Part shown: positions 1-9,000 of the stretch, piece after piece
Layout: each line of letters begins with the position of its first letter
Position numbering within the stretch: position 1 is the stretch's first letter
Assembly: GCA_964632305.1 (NCBI GenBank)
Contig: CAZWBR010000047.1
Span: 1-31,640, forward strand
Direction of reading: 5' to 3'
Source of the DNA: CAZWBR01 sp964632305
GTDB taxonomy: Bacteria > Bacteroidota > Bacteroidia > Bacteroidales > Prolixibacteraceae
DNA length: 31,640 nt
Notes under the pieces: model-generated
Seen by the model: only the letters and a program-made list of their open reading frames with translations
Database searches by the model: none
What the model was told of the DNA's origin: nothing
Translations under genes and position numbers: made by a program

Positions 1-254
1 TATAATTTTCTCTTGCGATAATAAACCTTAAGAATATGATGGCAAACATACGAGATACCCCGGAGTTGATACGGTATTGAATAGTCGCGTTTAGTCCTCT
101 GATCTGTTCACGGGCCCCTGTCATTTGATATTCAGGAATTATAACGCCGATGTCACAACCCGATCGGTCAGAGCCGTACAGGGGAAAAGAGTAGTCTGTT
201 ATGTCAGGTGAATATTTTCAGCGATTTCAGAAATGGATGTTTTAGATGTCAGGG
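1..254. other. Left-edge non-coding stretch
   Basis: All three plus-strand frames hit a stop within the first 30 bases or so, so no rightward gene enters the window here. On the minus strand a frame opens at an ATG at 47-49 and runs off the left edge, giving a hydrophobic N-terminus of 16 residues (MFAIIFLRFIIARENY). That could be the first codons of a leftward gene, but it is too short to call. Nothing else is recognised. Confidence 0.4.
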
Positions 255-1886
255 CTAATTGTATCTGATTTTTCGACCCTTGATCCGGAATAACTTGGAA
301 AGGGGACCGGCTTTTTGGTCATCCGTCAGGGCTACTATCCCGATCAGTTTATCCTTAAAGAGCTCTTGATCTGTGCGGGGAATGAAGAGTTGACTGTTTT
401 CGGTGATATGGTATATTTTTCTCAGGTAACTGCCTTCCTTGGTTTGTTGAAAGGTCACCAGGGCATATTTTTCCGGATCAGAGCTGCCTGACCGATCGGC
501 TTTCCAGAAGATCGTCCATCCCTTGTTCGATCGTTTCAGTCTGATTTTTTCGGCTACCGGCCATCCGCCTTTTTCATCCGCTTGTTGTTCGGGATTAAGA
601 AACAGCTCCTCCGTTTTCACTAATTCAACCATCTGTTCCGATAAGGAGTCGGCGACAGGGGGTTGTTCAGCGCTTAAGGTTACCGGTGTTTCCCACCTGC
701 TTTGGTGGGGCGATGCTTTTGAATTAAGGAAATTCATGGTAAGGTCGTTGGCCTGATCATCCCTGAGTTTTTTCAGGTGGGAGATGCTGTAAAAGGCAAA
801 CCCGTTGATTTGGTCATGATCCCTCAATATTTTGATTTGCTCGCCAATCTCCTTCGGATTGTCCCATGGCGATTTTGGATCGGTCGATTTATAGACGGCC
901 TGGCCGATGTAGAGCGGTTTGCCGAAGCTGTTGTTATTCCACCATTTGGCCAGCGAGAGGAAATCGCCGTACCGGTTGCCCTGCTCCCAGTAGAGCTGCG
1001 GGATCACGTAGTCGATCCAGTTTTCTTTCAGCCATTTACGGACATCGGCATAGAGATCGTCGTAGGAGCTCATTCCCTTGGCTCCCGGCGAGCCGTTGGG
1101 GTCATCGGCAATGTTGCGCCAGACTCCAAAAGGGCTTATTCCCAGCTTGACCCAGGGTTTGGCGGCTTTTATGCTGTCGTGCAGGTTGTGGATGAACTGA
1201 TTGATGTTGTCTCTGCGCCACTCTTTTAAGCGGTTTGGGTAATAGGATTTCCCATATTTGGAGAAACTTTTCTGGTCGGGGAAAGATTTTCCTTTTACCG
1301 GGTAAGGGTAGAAATAATCATCGAGATGGACTGCATCGACGTCGTAATTGCGGACCACTTCGAGGATGACCTTTAGCAGGTGTTCCCTGACCTGGGGATA
1401 ACCCGGATCAAAAAACAGTTTATTGTCGTATTTACAAGTGAATTGGGGGTTTTTGGCCGCGAAATTGCCGGGGGCAAGAGGGTAGTAGCCGTTATTTCTG
1501 ACCCTAAAAGGGTTGAACCAGGCATGAAGTTCGATACCCCGCTGATGGCAGATCTCAACGGCCCATGCCAGCGGGTCATAGTAGGGATCGGGTTCCTTGC
1601 CTTGTTTCCCCGAGAGAAACCATGACCAGGGTTCGGTTGAGGAGTTGTAAAGGGCATCGGCTGCCGGCCTTACCTGCAAGATGATAGTGTTCAGATTGAA
1701 TTTTTCAACCCAGCCGATCAGATCGAGAAATTCTTTTTTTTGTTGCGCTACCGTTAAGTCGGGACTGGAAGGCCAATCGATATTGTTGACCGTGGCAATC
1801 CACACTCCGCGGAACTCTTTGGGTTGATCCTGAGCCCAAGAGTCTTGGGCGATCAAGAAAAGAATTATGATGATCAGGTAACGCAT
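255..1886 (-). CDS. GHL10/DUF187 family secreted glycosidase-like protein
   Basis: The predicted 543-residue exported protein belongs to the glycosyl hydrolase-like 10 (GHL10, DUF187) group, TIM-barrel proteins thought to act on cell-wall or other polysaccharides; the substrate is unknown for most members. Visible hallmarks are EFRGVWIATVNNIDWPS just after the signal peptide, the strand VDAVHLDDYFYPYPV with paired acidic residues, KLGISPFGVWRN, and DYVIPQLYWEQGN. The barrel covers about residues 22-340. A fibronectin-III-like tail follows from about residue 435 (a GWTIFWKAD strand). The start at 1886 is preferred over the upstream ATG at 1925 because it begins directly at a signal peptide (MRYLIIIILFLIAQDSWA|Q), while the longer form adds 13 non-hydrophobic residues. 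No lipobox is seen. The gene stands alone, with a 382-base spacer upstream. Confidence 0.88.
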   Translation of the reverse strand: MRYLIIIILFLIAQDSWAQDQPKEFRGVWIATVNNIDWPSSPDLTVAQQKKEFLDLIGWVEKFNLNTIILQVRPAADALYNSSTEPWSWFLSGKQGKEPDPYYDPLAWAVEICHQRGIELHAWFNPFRVRNNGYYPLAPGNFAAKNPQFTCKYDNKLFFDPGYPQVREHLLKVILEVVRNYDVDAVHLDDYFYPYPVKGKSFPDQKSFSKYGKSYYPNRLKEWRRDNINQFIHNLHDSIKAAKPWVKLGISPFGVWRNIADDPNGSPGAKGMSSYDDLYADVRKWLKENWIDYVIPQLYWEQGNRYGDFLSLAKWWNNNSFGKPLYIGQAVYKSTDPKSPWDNPKEIGEQIKILRDHDQINGFAFYSISHLKKLRDDQANDLTMNFLNSKASPHQSRWETPVTLSAEQPPVADSLSEQMVELVKTEELFLNPEQQADEKGGWPVAEKIRLKRSNKGWTIFWKADRSGSSDPEKYALVTFQQTKEGSYLRKIYHITENSQLFIPRTDQELFKDKLIGIVALTDDQKAGPLSKLFRIKGRKIRYN

Positions 1887-2268
1887 GTTAAATCCTGTTT
1901 TCAGGGCCTTACAATTTTCCACCAAAATAAAGGAAAAAACCGGATTTAGATGTTGTTTAACAAATTTTGAGGAGAGATAAAATAAAAGAGTTCCTTTGGG
2001 GCGGGATAGTCTGTCTCGGGAAGGTGCAAATATTAGATATTATGTTGTAGGCTGTGAGGGTTGCATTTATTGGATTATCCGGTTAGCCGTGTCCGAAATT
2101 ATTAAGAATAATCAGAATACTATTATCTAACGGGGAAAGAGAGTGTGGGGTAGGTTGTTGCCGCGAGGCCCGGGTCAGGGGTACGGCAACAGGCCGGGAA
2201 CAATCGCCGGTCGTGAGTCGCGAAAGGGGTTGGCCGGATTTCGCTCCCGGAGGCCGGGAAAGCTGATT
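1887..2268. other. Long spacer with GC-rich inverted repeats
   Basis: This stretch between two leftward genes has no convincing reading frame. The part from about 2140 to 2262 is clearly more GC-rich than its flanks and carries a 7-bp inverted repeat (gttgccg 2157-2163 / cggcaac 2184-2190) and a tight stem (tcccgg 2245-2250 / ccggga 2254-2259). The word aggccggga occurs twice, near 2191 and 2251. There is no T-run on either side, so a standard intrinsic terminator is not supported. It may be a dispersed repeat or an RNA structure downstream of the DUF4294 gene. Confidence 0.4.
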
Positions 2269-2889
2269 TCAATCGAATTCTCCGGCGCGGTAACGACGGA
2301 TGATATGTTCGATCATCGCATCTTTATCGGGGTCATAGTTGCTTTTTAGATTTGCCCCGAAGGTAAAAGCCATAGTTTGCCAGAAAAGGGCATTGGCGCC
2401 CCCGCGGTAATCTTTAATCAGTTGGTAAGGCGATCGTCCGGTTTCGCGGGTGATCAACCTAAGCAGAAGCTTCCCCTGATCGAGATCGAGTTTTTTCAGC
2501 GAATCTGTATAGGTGCGACGGACATAATCCTGGTACCATTTGATATATGCTTTACGCCGTTTCTGATCGGTGTAGATATTTTCGAGTTCGGAATTGACCA
2601 GTTTTAATTCACTGCTGACGATCAATGCTAGGGGGTAGGTTTTTTTGACATCTTCGGTGAGCTTGTCGTACACCTTTTCCTGGCGCTTGCTTTTGAACTT
2701 GTAAGGGAGGATAATTTCGATGGTCGCCAGGTTAAAGTGAAGGATGGAATCGTTATCGAAGACCGGAGGAACGAATAAGGGTTCGGCGGCTTTCTCACGT
2801 TTTTTCTGGAGTTCAAGCCGGTTGGTCTGAGCGAAGAGTGACGATGAAAATAGAGTCAACAGAAGAAGGATAACGATGTTTTTATTCAT
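2269..2889 (-). CDS. DUF4294 domain-containing secreted protein
   Basis: This 206-residue protein has a signal peptide (cleavage after LFA, before QTNR) and matches the Bacteroidota-specific DUF4294 family in length and pattern. After a short linker come a beta segment (FNLATIEIILPYKFKSKRQ), a helical region rich in Lys, Glu and Tyr, and a conserved-looking stretch around LITRETGRSPYQLIKDYRGG at about residues 144-164, then a C-terminal helix ending HIIRRYRAGEFD. The role of the family is not established. It is probably periplasmic or envelope associated. A consensus-like promoter box lies about 20 bases ahead of the start. No operon partner is evident, because both flanking spacers exceed 350 bases. 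Confidence 0.85.
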   Translation of the reverse strand: MNKNIVILLLLTLFSSSLFAQTNRLELQKKREKAAEPLFVPPVFDNDSILHFNLATIEIILPYKFKSKRQEKVYDKLTEDVKKTYPLALIVSSELKLVNSELENIYTDQKRRKAYIKWYQDYVRRTYTDSLKKLDLDQGKLLLRLITRETGRSPYQLIKDYRGGANALFWQTMAFTFGANLKSNYDPDKDAMIEHIIRRYRAGEFD

Positions 2890-2909
2890 AACATTAACTG
2901 ATAATGCTG

Positions 2910-2917
2910 CAAAGTTA
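2910..2917 (-). promoter_or_regulatory. Putative -7 box for the DUF4294 gene
   Basis: On the minus strand this reads TAACTTTG followed by C, an exact match to the Bacteroidota -7 consensus TAnnTTTGY, about 20 bases upstream of the start codon at 2889. A clear TTTG -33 element is not visible at the expected distance, so the assignment rests on one box and its position. Confidence 0.45.
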
Positions 2918-3227
2918 TATCAAACTGCGGCTTTATTGGATAAAAAGTAAATCTTATTGATAATATAACAGTTATTTCAGAAATGGTGCTTGCTAAGATT
3001 TTGTTGAAAGAAATGCTGTGGGTCAGCTTTTATCGGTTAGGTAGCCCGGGCGACGAGCAGTAATGGAAGTGTTTCGGGGTGAGTCAGCCTTACTCCTGAT
3101 TTGGGAAGTAGGGGGTGAGTTGTTTTCTTTGGTTATCCCGATGGGTGTTCCCAATTTTTTGCCCCGACAATCGGGAGGTGCGTAAAAGTACCATGGCGTT
3201 TGCCAATATTTTAAATCATAGTTTGTC

Positions 3228-3277
3228 TCCCGCCGATTTGGCCGATTATTGCGCGAAAAACAGTGAAATCGGCGGGA
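3228..3277. repeat. Perfect 12-bp inverted repeat
   Basis: The arms tcccgccgattt (3228-3239) and aaatcggcggga (3266-3277) are exact reverse complements around a 26-base loop. There is no T-run beyond either arm, so it does not look like an ordinary intrinsic terminator, although it lies downstream of the leftward OmpA-family gene. It may be a structured repeat or a binding site. Confidence 0.6.
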
Positions 3278-3365
3278 AATGATCATGTGACTTTTTATTT
3301 TGACCTGTTTTCATGCATAATAACCCAACTGCCGTCTGTGGATTATTGTCCGGTTTAAACTTGTT

Positions 3366-4643
3366 TTACAGTTTGATAAATTCGACACGTCGGTTTAACG
3401 CTTTATTTACCGGGTTATCATTGGGTGCGACCGGTTGTGATTCGCCCGAACCATCCGTCTCCAGACGGTCGGCATTAACGCCGAATGTTTTGGTCAGTTC
3501 ATTTTTTACGGAGGCGGCCCGGCGTTTTGATAAGTCCAGATTGGCCGCATCCTGGCCATCGGCATCGGTATGTCCCACGATTTTTACTTTTGCATCGGGA
3601 ACCTCGTTCAGAACGGCTGCGATATCTTTCAGTGTTCCGTATGACTCGGGTTTGACCACATCTTTATTCACATCGAAATAGATTCCGTAAGTAATGAGTT
3701 TCCCTTCCTGAAGCAGCTTGTTTCGGGTATCCGGGGCAGCAGTCGTGATCTTAATGTTTGAAAGGTATGCTCCCGAGGATGCTCCACGGTATAGTTTGAA
3801 GCACATGCGCGAGAATTTGCTTCCTTCGTAAATATTGGTTGGCACATCGATTACTTTGCCTCCTTTATTGTAAATCCTCACCCTTCGGCCCTGAACCCAA
3901 AGGATGACATGATTCACTTTTTCAGCTTCGACAAGAAAGTTGGATGATTCACCGGTAAGTTTTTCCTGTACCCCTTTTTTGTACCCTTTGGTTGCCCAAT
4001 CTGATTTGGCGATCAGGACGTGTAACCCGCAGGTGCCGGGATCTCCCTCCTTGTTCATTTCACTGTGTTGAGCTTCTCCAAAAAGTACCAGATCGGCCGC
4101 ATAACGGGGAGCGCCTGCTTTCGGAACAATGTCAAACTCCAGGATGAAATTCTTAGGAAAGTCGATGTCGTTCATAAACCAATAGGTCCCTTCAGTACTG
4201 TTGAGGTTAAACCAATTTCCCGGAGCAATATTCAGCGTATTTATCTCACCGGAAACATCGGTTGTCCACAATGCTGGAAAATCGCCAACGGCATCCTGAC
4301 TAAAGTCTTCGTAAAAAATAATTTTATCGCCAGGGACAAAGTCGTATTTGGAAAATGCCTTCAGGCTGGTTGGTTCGGCCTCGTTTATTGGGGTTTCCGA
4401 AGGTTCCCGGGAAGTCGTTGCCTCTTCCGAAGTATTTTCCGGTTGATCTTTTTTCTTGAAGATATTTTTCACCCCGTCTTCAGCCGCATCAAGACCTTTA
4501 TTAATTCCCTGATCGACTTTCTCGTTCGCCTTGTTGTTGGTTTTGTTTTTGAGCTTGTCTTTGATGTTGAATTGCGCATTCAGAGAGGTGGGGAGCAATA
4601 TGCAGATGGTGAGAATTGAGATAATGAAAATTAGCTTTTTCAT
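3366..4643 (-). CDS. OmpA family protein with lectin-like domain
   Basis: The predicted 425-residue envelope protein has a signal peptide (cleavage after SLNA, before QF), a Lys/Asn-rich low-complexity linker (residues about 25-75), a central beta-sandwich of LamG/concanavalin type (about 90-305, beginning GDKIIFYEDFSQDAVGDFP) and a C-terminal OmpA peptidoglycan-binding domain (about 313-425). The OmpA part shows IYFDVNKDVVKPES, VKIVGHTDADGQDAANLDLSKRRA and NRRVEFIKL, which include the TD...N..LS..RA signature used to bind diaminopimelate in peptidoglycan. The start at 4643 is chosen over the ATG at 4676 because MKKLIFIISILT begins the signal peptide directly. The protein probably anchors to the wall in the periplasm. 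The ligand of the lectin-like domain is unknown. Confidence 0.88.
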   Translation of the reverse strand: MKKLIFIISILTICILLPTSLNAQFNIKDKLKNKTNNKANEKVDQGINKGLDAAEDGVKNIFKKKDQPENTSEEATTSREPSETPINEAEPTSLKAFSKYDFVPGDKIIFYEDFSQDAVGDFPALWTTDVSGEINTLNIAPGNWFNLNSTEGTYWFMNDIDFPKNFILEFDIVPKAGAPRYAADLVLFGEAQHSEMNKEGDPGTCGLHVLIAKSDWATKGYKKGVQEKLTGESSNFLVEAEKVNHVILWVQGRRVRIYNKGGKVIDVPTNIYEGSKFSRMCFKLYRGASSGAYLSNIKITTAAPDTRNKLLQEGKLITYGIYFDVNKDVVKPESYGTLKDIAAVLNEVPDAKVKIVGHTDADGQDAANLDLSKRRAASVKNELTKTFGVNADRLETDGSGESQPVAPNDNPVNKALNRRVEFIKL

Positions 4644-5084
4644 GGTGTTTTGTTTTAGACTGACGTAAGTTTTCAATTTCTTATCATGATCCTCTGATTT
4701 ATGTGACCACTCCTTAAGAAGCGGTAGTATTGATTGTTTATTATTTCTATGTTCAGATAAATTGATGATCTCCTTTATTGGTGGTGTCTTTAATGATTGT
4801 CGGAATTCTATACTGTTATATTGTTGCTTCTGGTGACGGTAAATGTATGGTATATACTAAGTTAGTTAAAATAATGAGATGAGGCAAGTAAATCTGTGAT
4901 CTCTATTTTGGTAGTTGTAAATAAAAAGAAATGGTTTGAGTTTAAGAGATACTGTAGTTTTGCTGAGTATTCTCAGGCCCGTTATTCTCCTGCCAAAGAT
5001 TGTGTTGTAATTTCTTCTTTTATTCGGTAAAGAATGGTAAACTTGCTTAAGATTTCCAGTCAGGGATCTGAAATGAATTAGAAA
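4644..5084. other. Divergent spacer between OmpA-family gene and lipoprotein gene
   Basis: This AT-rich 441-base stretch has no credible gene. It must carry the promoters of the leftward OmpA-family gene and the rightward lipoprotein gene. One consensus-like rightward box is listed separately; no matching leftward -7 box was found by eye. Confidence 0.4.
4935..4963 (+). promoter_or_regulatory. Putative promoter of the small lipoprotein gene
   Basis: TTTG at 4935-4938 and TAGTTTTGC at 4955-4963 match the Bacteroidota -33 and -7 elements, the second exactly. The spacing (16 bases) is shorter than usual, and the box lies about 120 bases ahead of the start codon at 5085, so the untranslated leader would be long. 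Confidence 0.35.
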
Positions 5085-5423
5085 ATGAGATTGAAAAATT
5101 CGTTTGTGTTATTGATTGCAATGATTTTATTTGGCAGTTGCACATTGCAAACTCAAATTTCGAGGAGTTATAAAGGGCGTCCGATATCGGTTGTGACGAA
5201 TAAAATGGGTAATCCTACGCGTCAGGAAGAGCTTTCAGGAGGGAAAGTGATCCGGATTTATGAGAAGAGCAAGCAGTTGAGTGCTGCTCCGATCAATACC
5301 GGACAATTTCAGTATGATCGATTTGAGAGTCCCAGATCGATTAAAAATGAGGTGTATATGTTTTATGTCGATTCGTCCGGTGTGGTAGAAGATGTAAAAT
5401 ACAAGTGCACTTATTCGCGGTAA
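5085..5423 (+). CDS. Small putative lipoprotein, BamE/SmpA-like fold possible
   Basis: This 112-residue protein starts with a lipoprotein signal (ILFGSC, acylated Cys predicted at residue 19). The mature part has a pattern seen in SmpA/BamE-like small lipoproteins: a helix followed by GNPTRQEEL and then two strands (KVIRIYEK and NEVYMFYVDSSGVVEDVKY). I do not recognise a named family. The residues after the Cys (TLQTQ) do not resemble the acidic lipoprotein export signal of surface lipoproteins, so a periplasm-facing outer membrane anchor is more likely. It sits alone, upstream of a tRNA gene that has its own promoter. Confidence 0.7.
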   Translation: MRLKNSFVLLIAMILFGSCTLQTQISRSYKGRPISVVTNKMGNPTRQEELSGGKVIRIYEKSKQLSAAPINTGQFQYDRFESPRSIKNEVYMFYVDSSGVVEDVKYKCTYSR

Positions 5424-5455
5424 AAGCTCAGTTATTTTTTATTTTTCGCGGATTT

Positions 5456-5485
5456 ATTGGGATTGGAATTTTTTTATATATTTGC
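5456..5485 (+). promoter_or_regulatory. Putative promoter of tRNA-Leu
   Basis: TATATTTGC at 5477-5485 matches the Bacteroidota -7 consensus exactly, and ATTG at 5456-5459 is a plausible -33 element 17 bases upstream. The box ends 17 bases before the first base of the tRNA, a spacing that suits a short 5' leader. Confidence 0.55.
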
Positions 5486-5502
5486 CACCGCAAAATCGTT
5501 CT

Positions 5503-5589
5503 GCCCAGATGGTGAAATTGGTAGACACGCCAGCTTGAGGGGCTGGTGCCGGTTACGGTGTGCAAGTTCGAGTCTTGTTCTGGGCACCA
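5503..5589 (+). tRNA. tRNA-Leu (anticodon GAG)
   Basis: A complete cloverleaf can be folded. The acceptor arm GCCCAGA (5503-5509) pairs with TCTGGGC (5579-5585), followed by discriminator A and an encoded CCA (5587-5589). The anticodon stem ccagc/gctgg encloses the 7-base loop ttgaggg with anticodon GAG at 5537-5539. A long variable arm (around gccggttacggt) is typical of class II leucine tRNAs. The T arm shows gcaag-ttcgagt-cttgt. This tRNA decodes CUU and CUC codons. Confidence 0.96.
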
Positions 5590-5605
5590 AAGCAGAATAA
5601 ATCAG

Positions 5606-5643
5606 AAGCGCTTAATCTTACGGGTTAAGCGCTTTTCTTTTTT
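5606..5643 (+). terminator. Intrinsic terminator after tRNA-Leu
   Basis: A perfect 10-bp stem (aagcgcttaa 5606-5615 / ttaagcgctt 5625-5634) with a 9-base loop is followed by a T-rich tract to 5643, 16 bases after the tRNA CCA end. Confidence 0.85.
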
Positions 5644-5727
5644 AGGAACGGCAGGGATTTGTCCACCAAACTCCTGGAAAATTTGCCGTAATTAAATTCA
5701 ACGCCCAATATCCATATTACGTTACTG

Positions 5728-5753
5728 GTGCTGATTTGCCATCAGCACTTTTT
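5728..5753 (+). terminator. Hairpin followed by T-run
   Basis: The arms gtgctgat (5728-5735) and atcagcac (5741-5748) form a perfect 8-bp stem with a ttgcc loop, followed by five T (5749-5753). In the rightward sense this is a good intrinsic terminator shape, about 85 bases beyond the tRNA terminator, possibly a second terminator protecting the 3' end of the convergent regulator gene. Confidence 0.5.
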
Positions 5754-5757
5754 AGTT

Positions 5758-5774
5758 CCGGATTAATAATCCGG
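5758..5774. repeat. 17-base perfect palindrome
   Basis: The sequence ccggattaataatccgg is two perfect 8-base arms around one central base. It begins five bases after the preceding hairpin. It could be a small dimer-binding operator or part of a composite structured 3' region; no regulated gene starts nearby. Confidence 0.5.
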
Positions 5775-6028
5775 ATAAGCAACTTCGGGCGCTAAAATTC
5801 ACTAAATTTATGCTTATGAAAATAAATGGCAAAGGATCAGCAGGGTATGCCTTTTCTGTTACTTTAACAATTCCGAGGTGGATTTTTTCGCATGAAAGCG
5901 GCATGTTAGAAATCCTTTTTGCATAGGTAGAAAAAGCGGATCATAGATCTGCAGCTTTGGAGTGCCAATTGCAAATGGGCACCAGCGGTGGAATGAATGA
6001 TGGCAAGAGATATATAATCCCTTAAAGC

Positions 6029-9000
6029 TTATGCATTATTGTTTTTATATTGAGATGGTTTTACTCCGAATTCATCCTGGAAGCATTTTGTAAAATAGCT
6101 TGGCGTTCCGAACCCGACGCTTTCGGCCACCTCAGTCACGGGTAAGCCATTTTCAAGTAATTGTGCCGCCCTTTTCAACCGGACAGAGCGTATAAATTCG
6201 GTTGGCGTTTGCCCGACAATGGCCGATAATTTCCGGTATAAGCCTGTTCTGTCCATAAACATTTCCTTACTGAGTTGTTCAACTGAATAGGATGTATTCC
6301 CCATGTTTTTTTCGATTTGTTTCAGCACTTTCTTGATCAGTTCTTCATCAACATTAGTCGAGGTCAATGATCCGGGATTAATGGCAATGGTTTTCTTAAA
6401 GGCGTTCTTTCTTTCTTCCTGTTGTTCGATTAATTTATGAATGCGGAGCAACAAGATGTTCATGTTAAATGGTTTGGTAATATAATCATCAGCGCCGGCT
6501 TCAAAGCCTTCGATCTGTGCTTCGTCCGAAGTTTTTGCCGTGAGAAGAATAACCGGGATATGCGATATCTGGATATCATTTTTCAGGATACGGCAAAGCT
6601 CTGTTCCCGACATTTCAGGCATCATGACATCGGTTATGATTAAGTCGGGTTGCTGCTTCCTGGCCCGTTCGAGGCCTTCGCGACCGTTTGAGGCAATAAG
6701 GATGTGGTATTTATCGGAAAGCTCTTTCTGCAGGAAAGTCCTGAATTCCGAATTGTCTTCGACAATCAATAGTTTGAGCAGGACGTTCTCCGGTTTCTCA
6801 TCATTTCGAATATCAGCCTGATTTTCCGTTTTCAGGTTGGCCGGGATGGTAACCGTAAAAGTACTTCCTTCGTTAATCCGGCTTTCTGCCTGGACATTGC
6901 CGTGGAGTAGCTGTGCATATTCCTTAACCAGATGCAAGCCGATCCCGCTTCCTGTATTTTGATCGTTTTGTTTTTTTATCTGGAAAAAGCGATCAAAGAT
7001 TTTGGAGAGGTCAACTTCGGAAATTCCGCATCCGTTGTCGGTTACCTGAATTTCAACAGACTGTTTTGTAGTGTCCCTATCAAGCTTAATTGTGATTTGT
7101 CCGCCCTTGGAGGTAAATTTGAAGGCATTGGAAGTCAGATTGTTTATGATTTTCTGCAATTTGTCCTTGTCGGTATATACCCAGAGATTATCTTCACTGC
7201 AATCGAATTTGAAATCAATCCCTTTCTCAGAAGCAAGTTCGTTGAAAGAGTAGAAAATTGATTCGATAAGTTCACTGATATTGCAATAGCTTAGGTTTAG
7301 CTTCTCACCGTTCATTTCGAGTTTACGAAAATCGAGTAGCTGGTTCACCATAATTAACAGATTGTTGGCATTGCGATGAATTCCGGTTAGTTGCGATTTG
7401 AGAGCATTGTCATCCATCTTTTTCAGTATCGAATCGAGCGGGGTAATAATAAGTGTCAAAGGGGTTCTTAATTCGTGGCTGATATTGGTGAAAAAAGAGA
7501 ATTTCATCTGGTCAAGTTCTTCCTTCTGCTGTTTTAGCAACTCACGTCTGTTTCGGGTAATATAAATTGACATTACAAGGTATCCCGCGCCACTGAAGAG
7601 CAGCAGGTATAAAGCAATAGCCCAGTTTGTTTTCCAGAAAGGAGGATGAATGACGATTTTCATTTGGGCATATTGATCGCCCCATTGACGGTTGTTATTG
7701 GCTGCGATAACTTTAAAAAGATAGGTTCCGGGTTTCATGTTCGTGTAGTTGACGCGTCCAATCCCATCGGTTGCTTTTATTTCACGCCAGGTATCGTCGG
7801 TACCTTCCAGTTTATAGCGGTAATAGGTTTGAGTGGGATTAATGTAATTAAGTGCGGAAAATTCAAGACTTATGAAGTTTTGGAAGTATTTAAGCCGTAA
7901 CTCTTTGGTCGAACTGATCGATTGTTTGAGGATGATATTCCCGTCGTACGATTCATTTTGATTTATCTCGGTGCCGGTGAGCAGAAATTTAGTGAAGAGT
8001 GGGATCGACAATTGTTGACGGGTAGAATTGATCCGGTTAAGGTCAATTTCATTAAAGCCATCGAGTCCCCCCCATAGAAGGCGGTTGTCAGAGGTTTTAA
8101 AAGCGGAGCGGGGTAAGAACTCGTTTTCAATGACTCCGTCGAAATGGTTATAATTAATGAATGAATACTGGTATTTTCCTTCATTTGTTGTTATGTCGAT
8201 GCAGGATATCCCATAGGAAGCTGCAACCCAAATTTTTCCAGAGTCGTCTTCAGTGATTGAGCGAATGCTGTTGTTTGTCAGACCATCTTCTTCATAAAAG
8301 CTTTGAATGGTATTGGTTGCCGGATTATAAACATTCAGGCCATCCATTGTACCAAGCCAGGTTAATCCGCGACTATCGGTAAGAAGGCTGTGATAGCGGT
8401 GGTTGCTGTGCTGAAGTAATCCGTTTTTATTGTTTTCGGGGAAAGAGATCGTCTTGTTTTGACGATTATAGAAGAATAAACCATTATCACCGAATCCCAA
8501 TAGGGTGTCCTTTTTGAAGTTAATTAGTTGATACACACGACCTGGTTCGGGGCCTGAAGAGCCCCCTGTTTCTTCCAGGTTTCCTGTCTGAGGATCGAAA
8601 ATATGGACTCCTTTATTATTACATATATAAAAGGTGCCATCGGAATCCTCGAAAAGATACAGGCAGTATTTTGGCGTACTGAAATTTTTAACCCTATTAT
8701 TATCAATACAAAACAATCCGTTTCTGCTGGTCCCTACCCATATTCGTTGTTTACTGTCTGAAAGCAGGGTCTCACACTGTATATCAGACGGAAGCAGATG
8801 AACCGGCTCCAGGGTCTGTGACCTTTTTAAAAGACGAAATAACCCTTTATTGGTGCCCACTAAAACATCGCCATCTTTTTCGGTAAAGCAATAAACCCTT
8901 AAACTTTCGGCATAGGAGAGTTTAAACAGGAAGTGGCCGTAGTTTCTAAAGGTAAATCTGTCGGGATGATAATACATCACCCCTCTGTTTACCGTTCCGA

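Larger units (their letters stand above)
2890..3365. other. Long spacer with a possible dispersed repeat
   Basis: This 476-base stretch carries a promoter box near its left end but no credible gene. The minus strand has an 87-codon open frame (3023-3286) without a signal peptide, domain or good start context; its Pro/Arg/Ser-rich translation looks like read-through of a repeat. The word ggggtgagt occurs at 3076-3084 and 3112-3120, and again with longer flanks at 30454-30462 near the other end of the window. A short stem (cccga 3163-3167 / tcggg 3171-3175) and the 12-bp inverted repeat listed separately lie in the same block. Confidence 0.35.
5644..6028. other. Spacer between tRNA and HTCS gene, with two palindromes
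   Basis: No credible gene lies in these 385 bases. They contain the hairpin at 5728-5753 and the palindrome at 5758-5774, listed separately. No T-run terminator was found in the leftward direction directly after the HTCS stop codon. Confidence 0.4.

Noticed and set aside
1..49. Start of a leftward gene running off the window edge
   Set aside because: Only 16 codons are visible (hydrophobic N-terminus), too few to separate from chance.
777..1229. 150-codon plus-strand open frame opposite the GHL10 gene
   Set aside because: It lies antisense inside a gene with clear family motifs and has no domain of its own.
3228..3277. 12-bp inverted repeat as terminator of the OmpA-family gene
   Set aside because: The loop is 26 bases and no T-run follows in the leftward direction.
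3023..3286. 87-codon minus-strand open frame as a gene
   Set aside because: The translation is Arg/Pro/Ser-rich without a domain, and the stretch is full of inverted repeats and repeated words, which fits a non-coding repeat better.
5503..5589. tRNA-Leu as an integration site of a mobile element
   Set aside because: No integrase gene and no repeat of the tRNA 3' end was seen downstream; the tRNA is intact with its own promoter and terminator.
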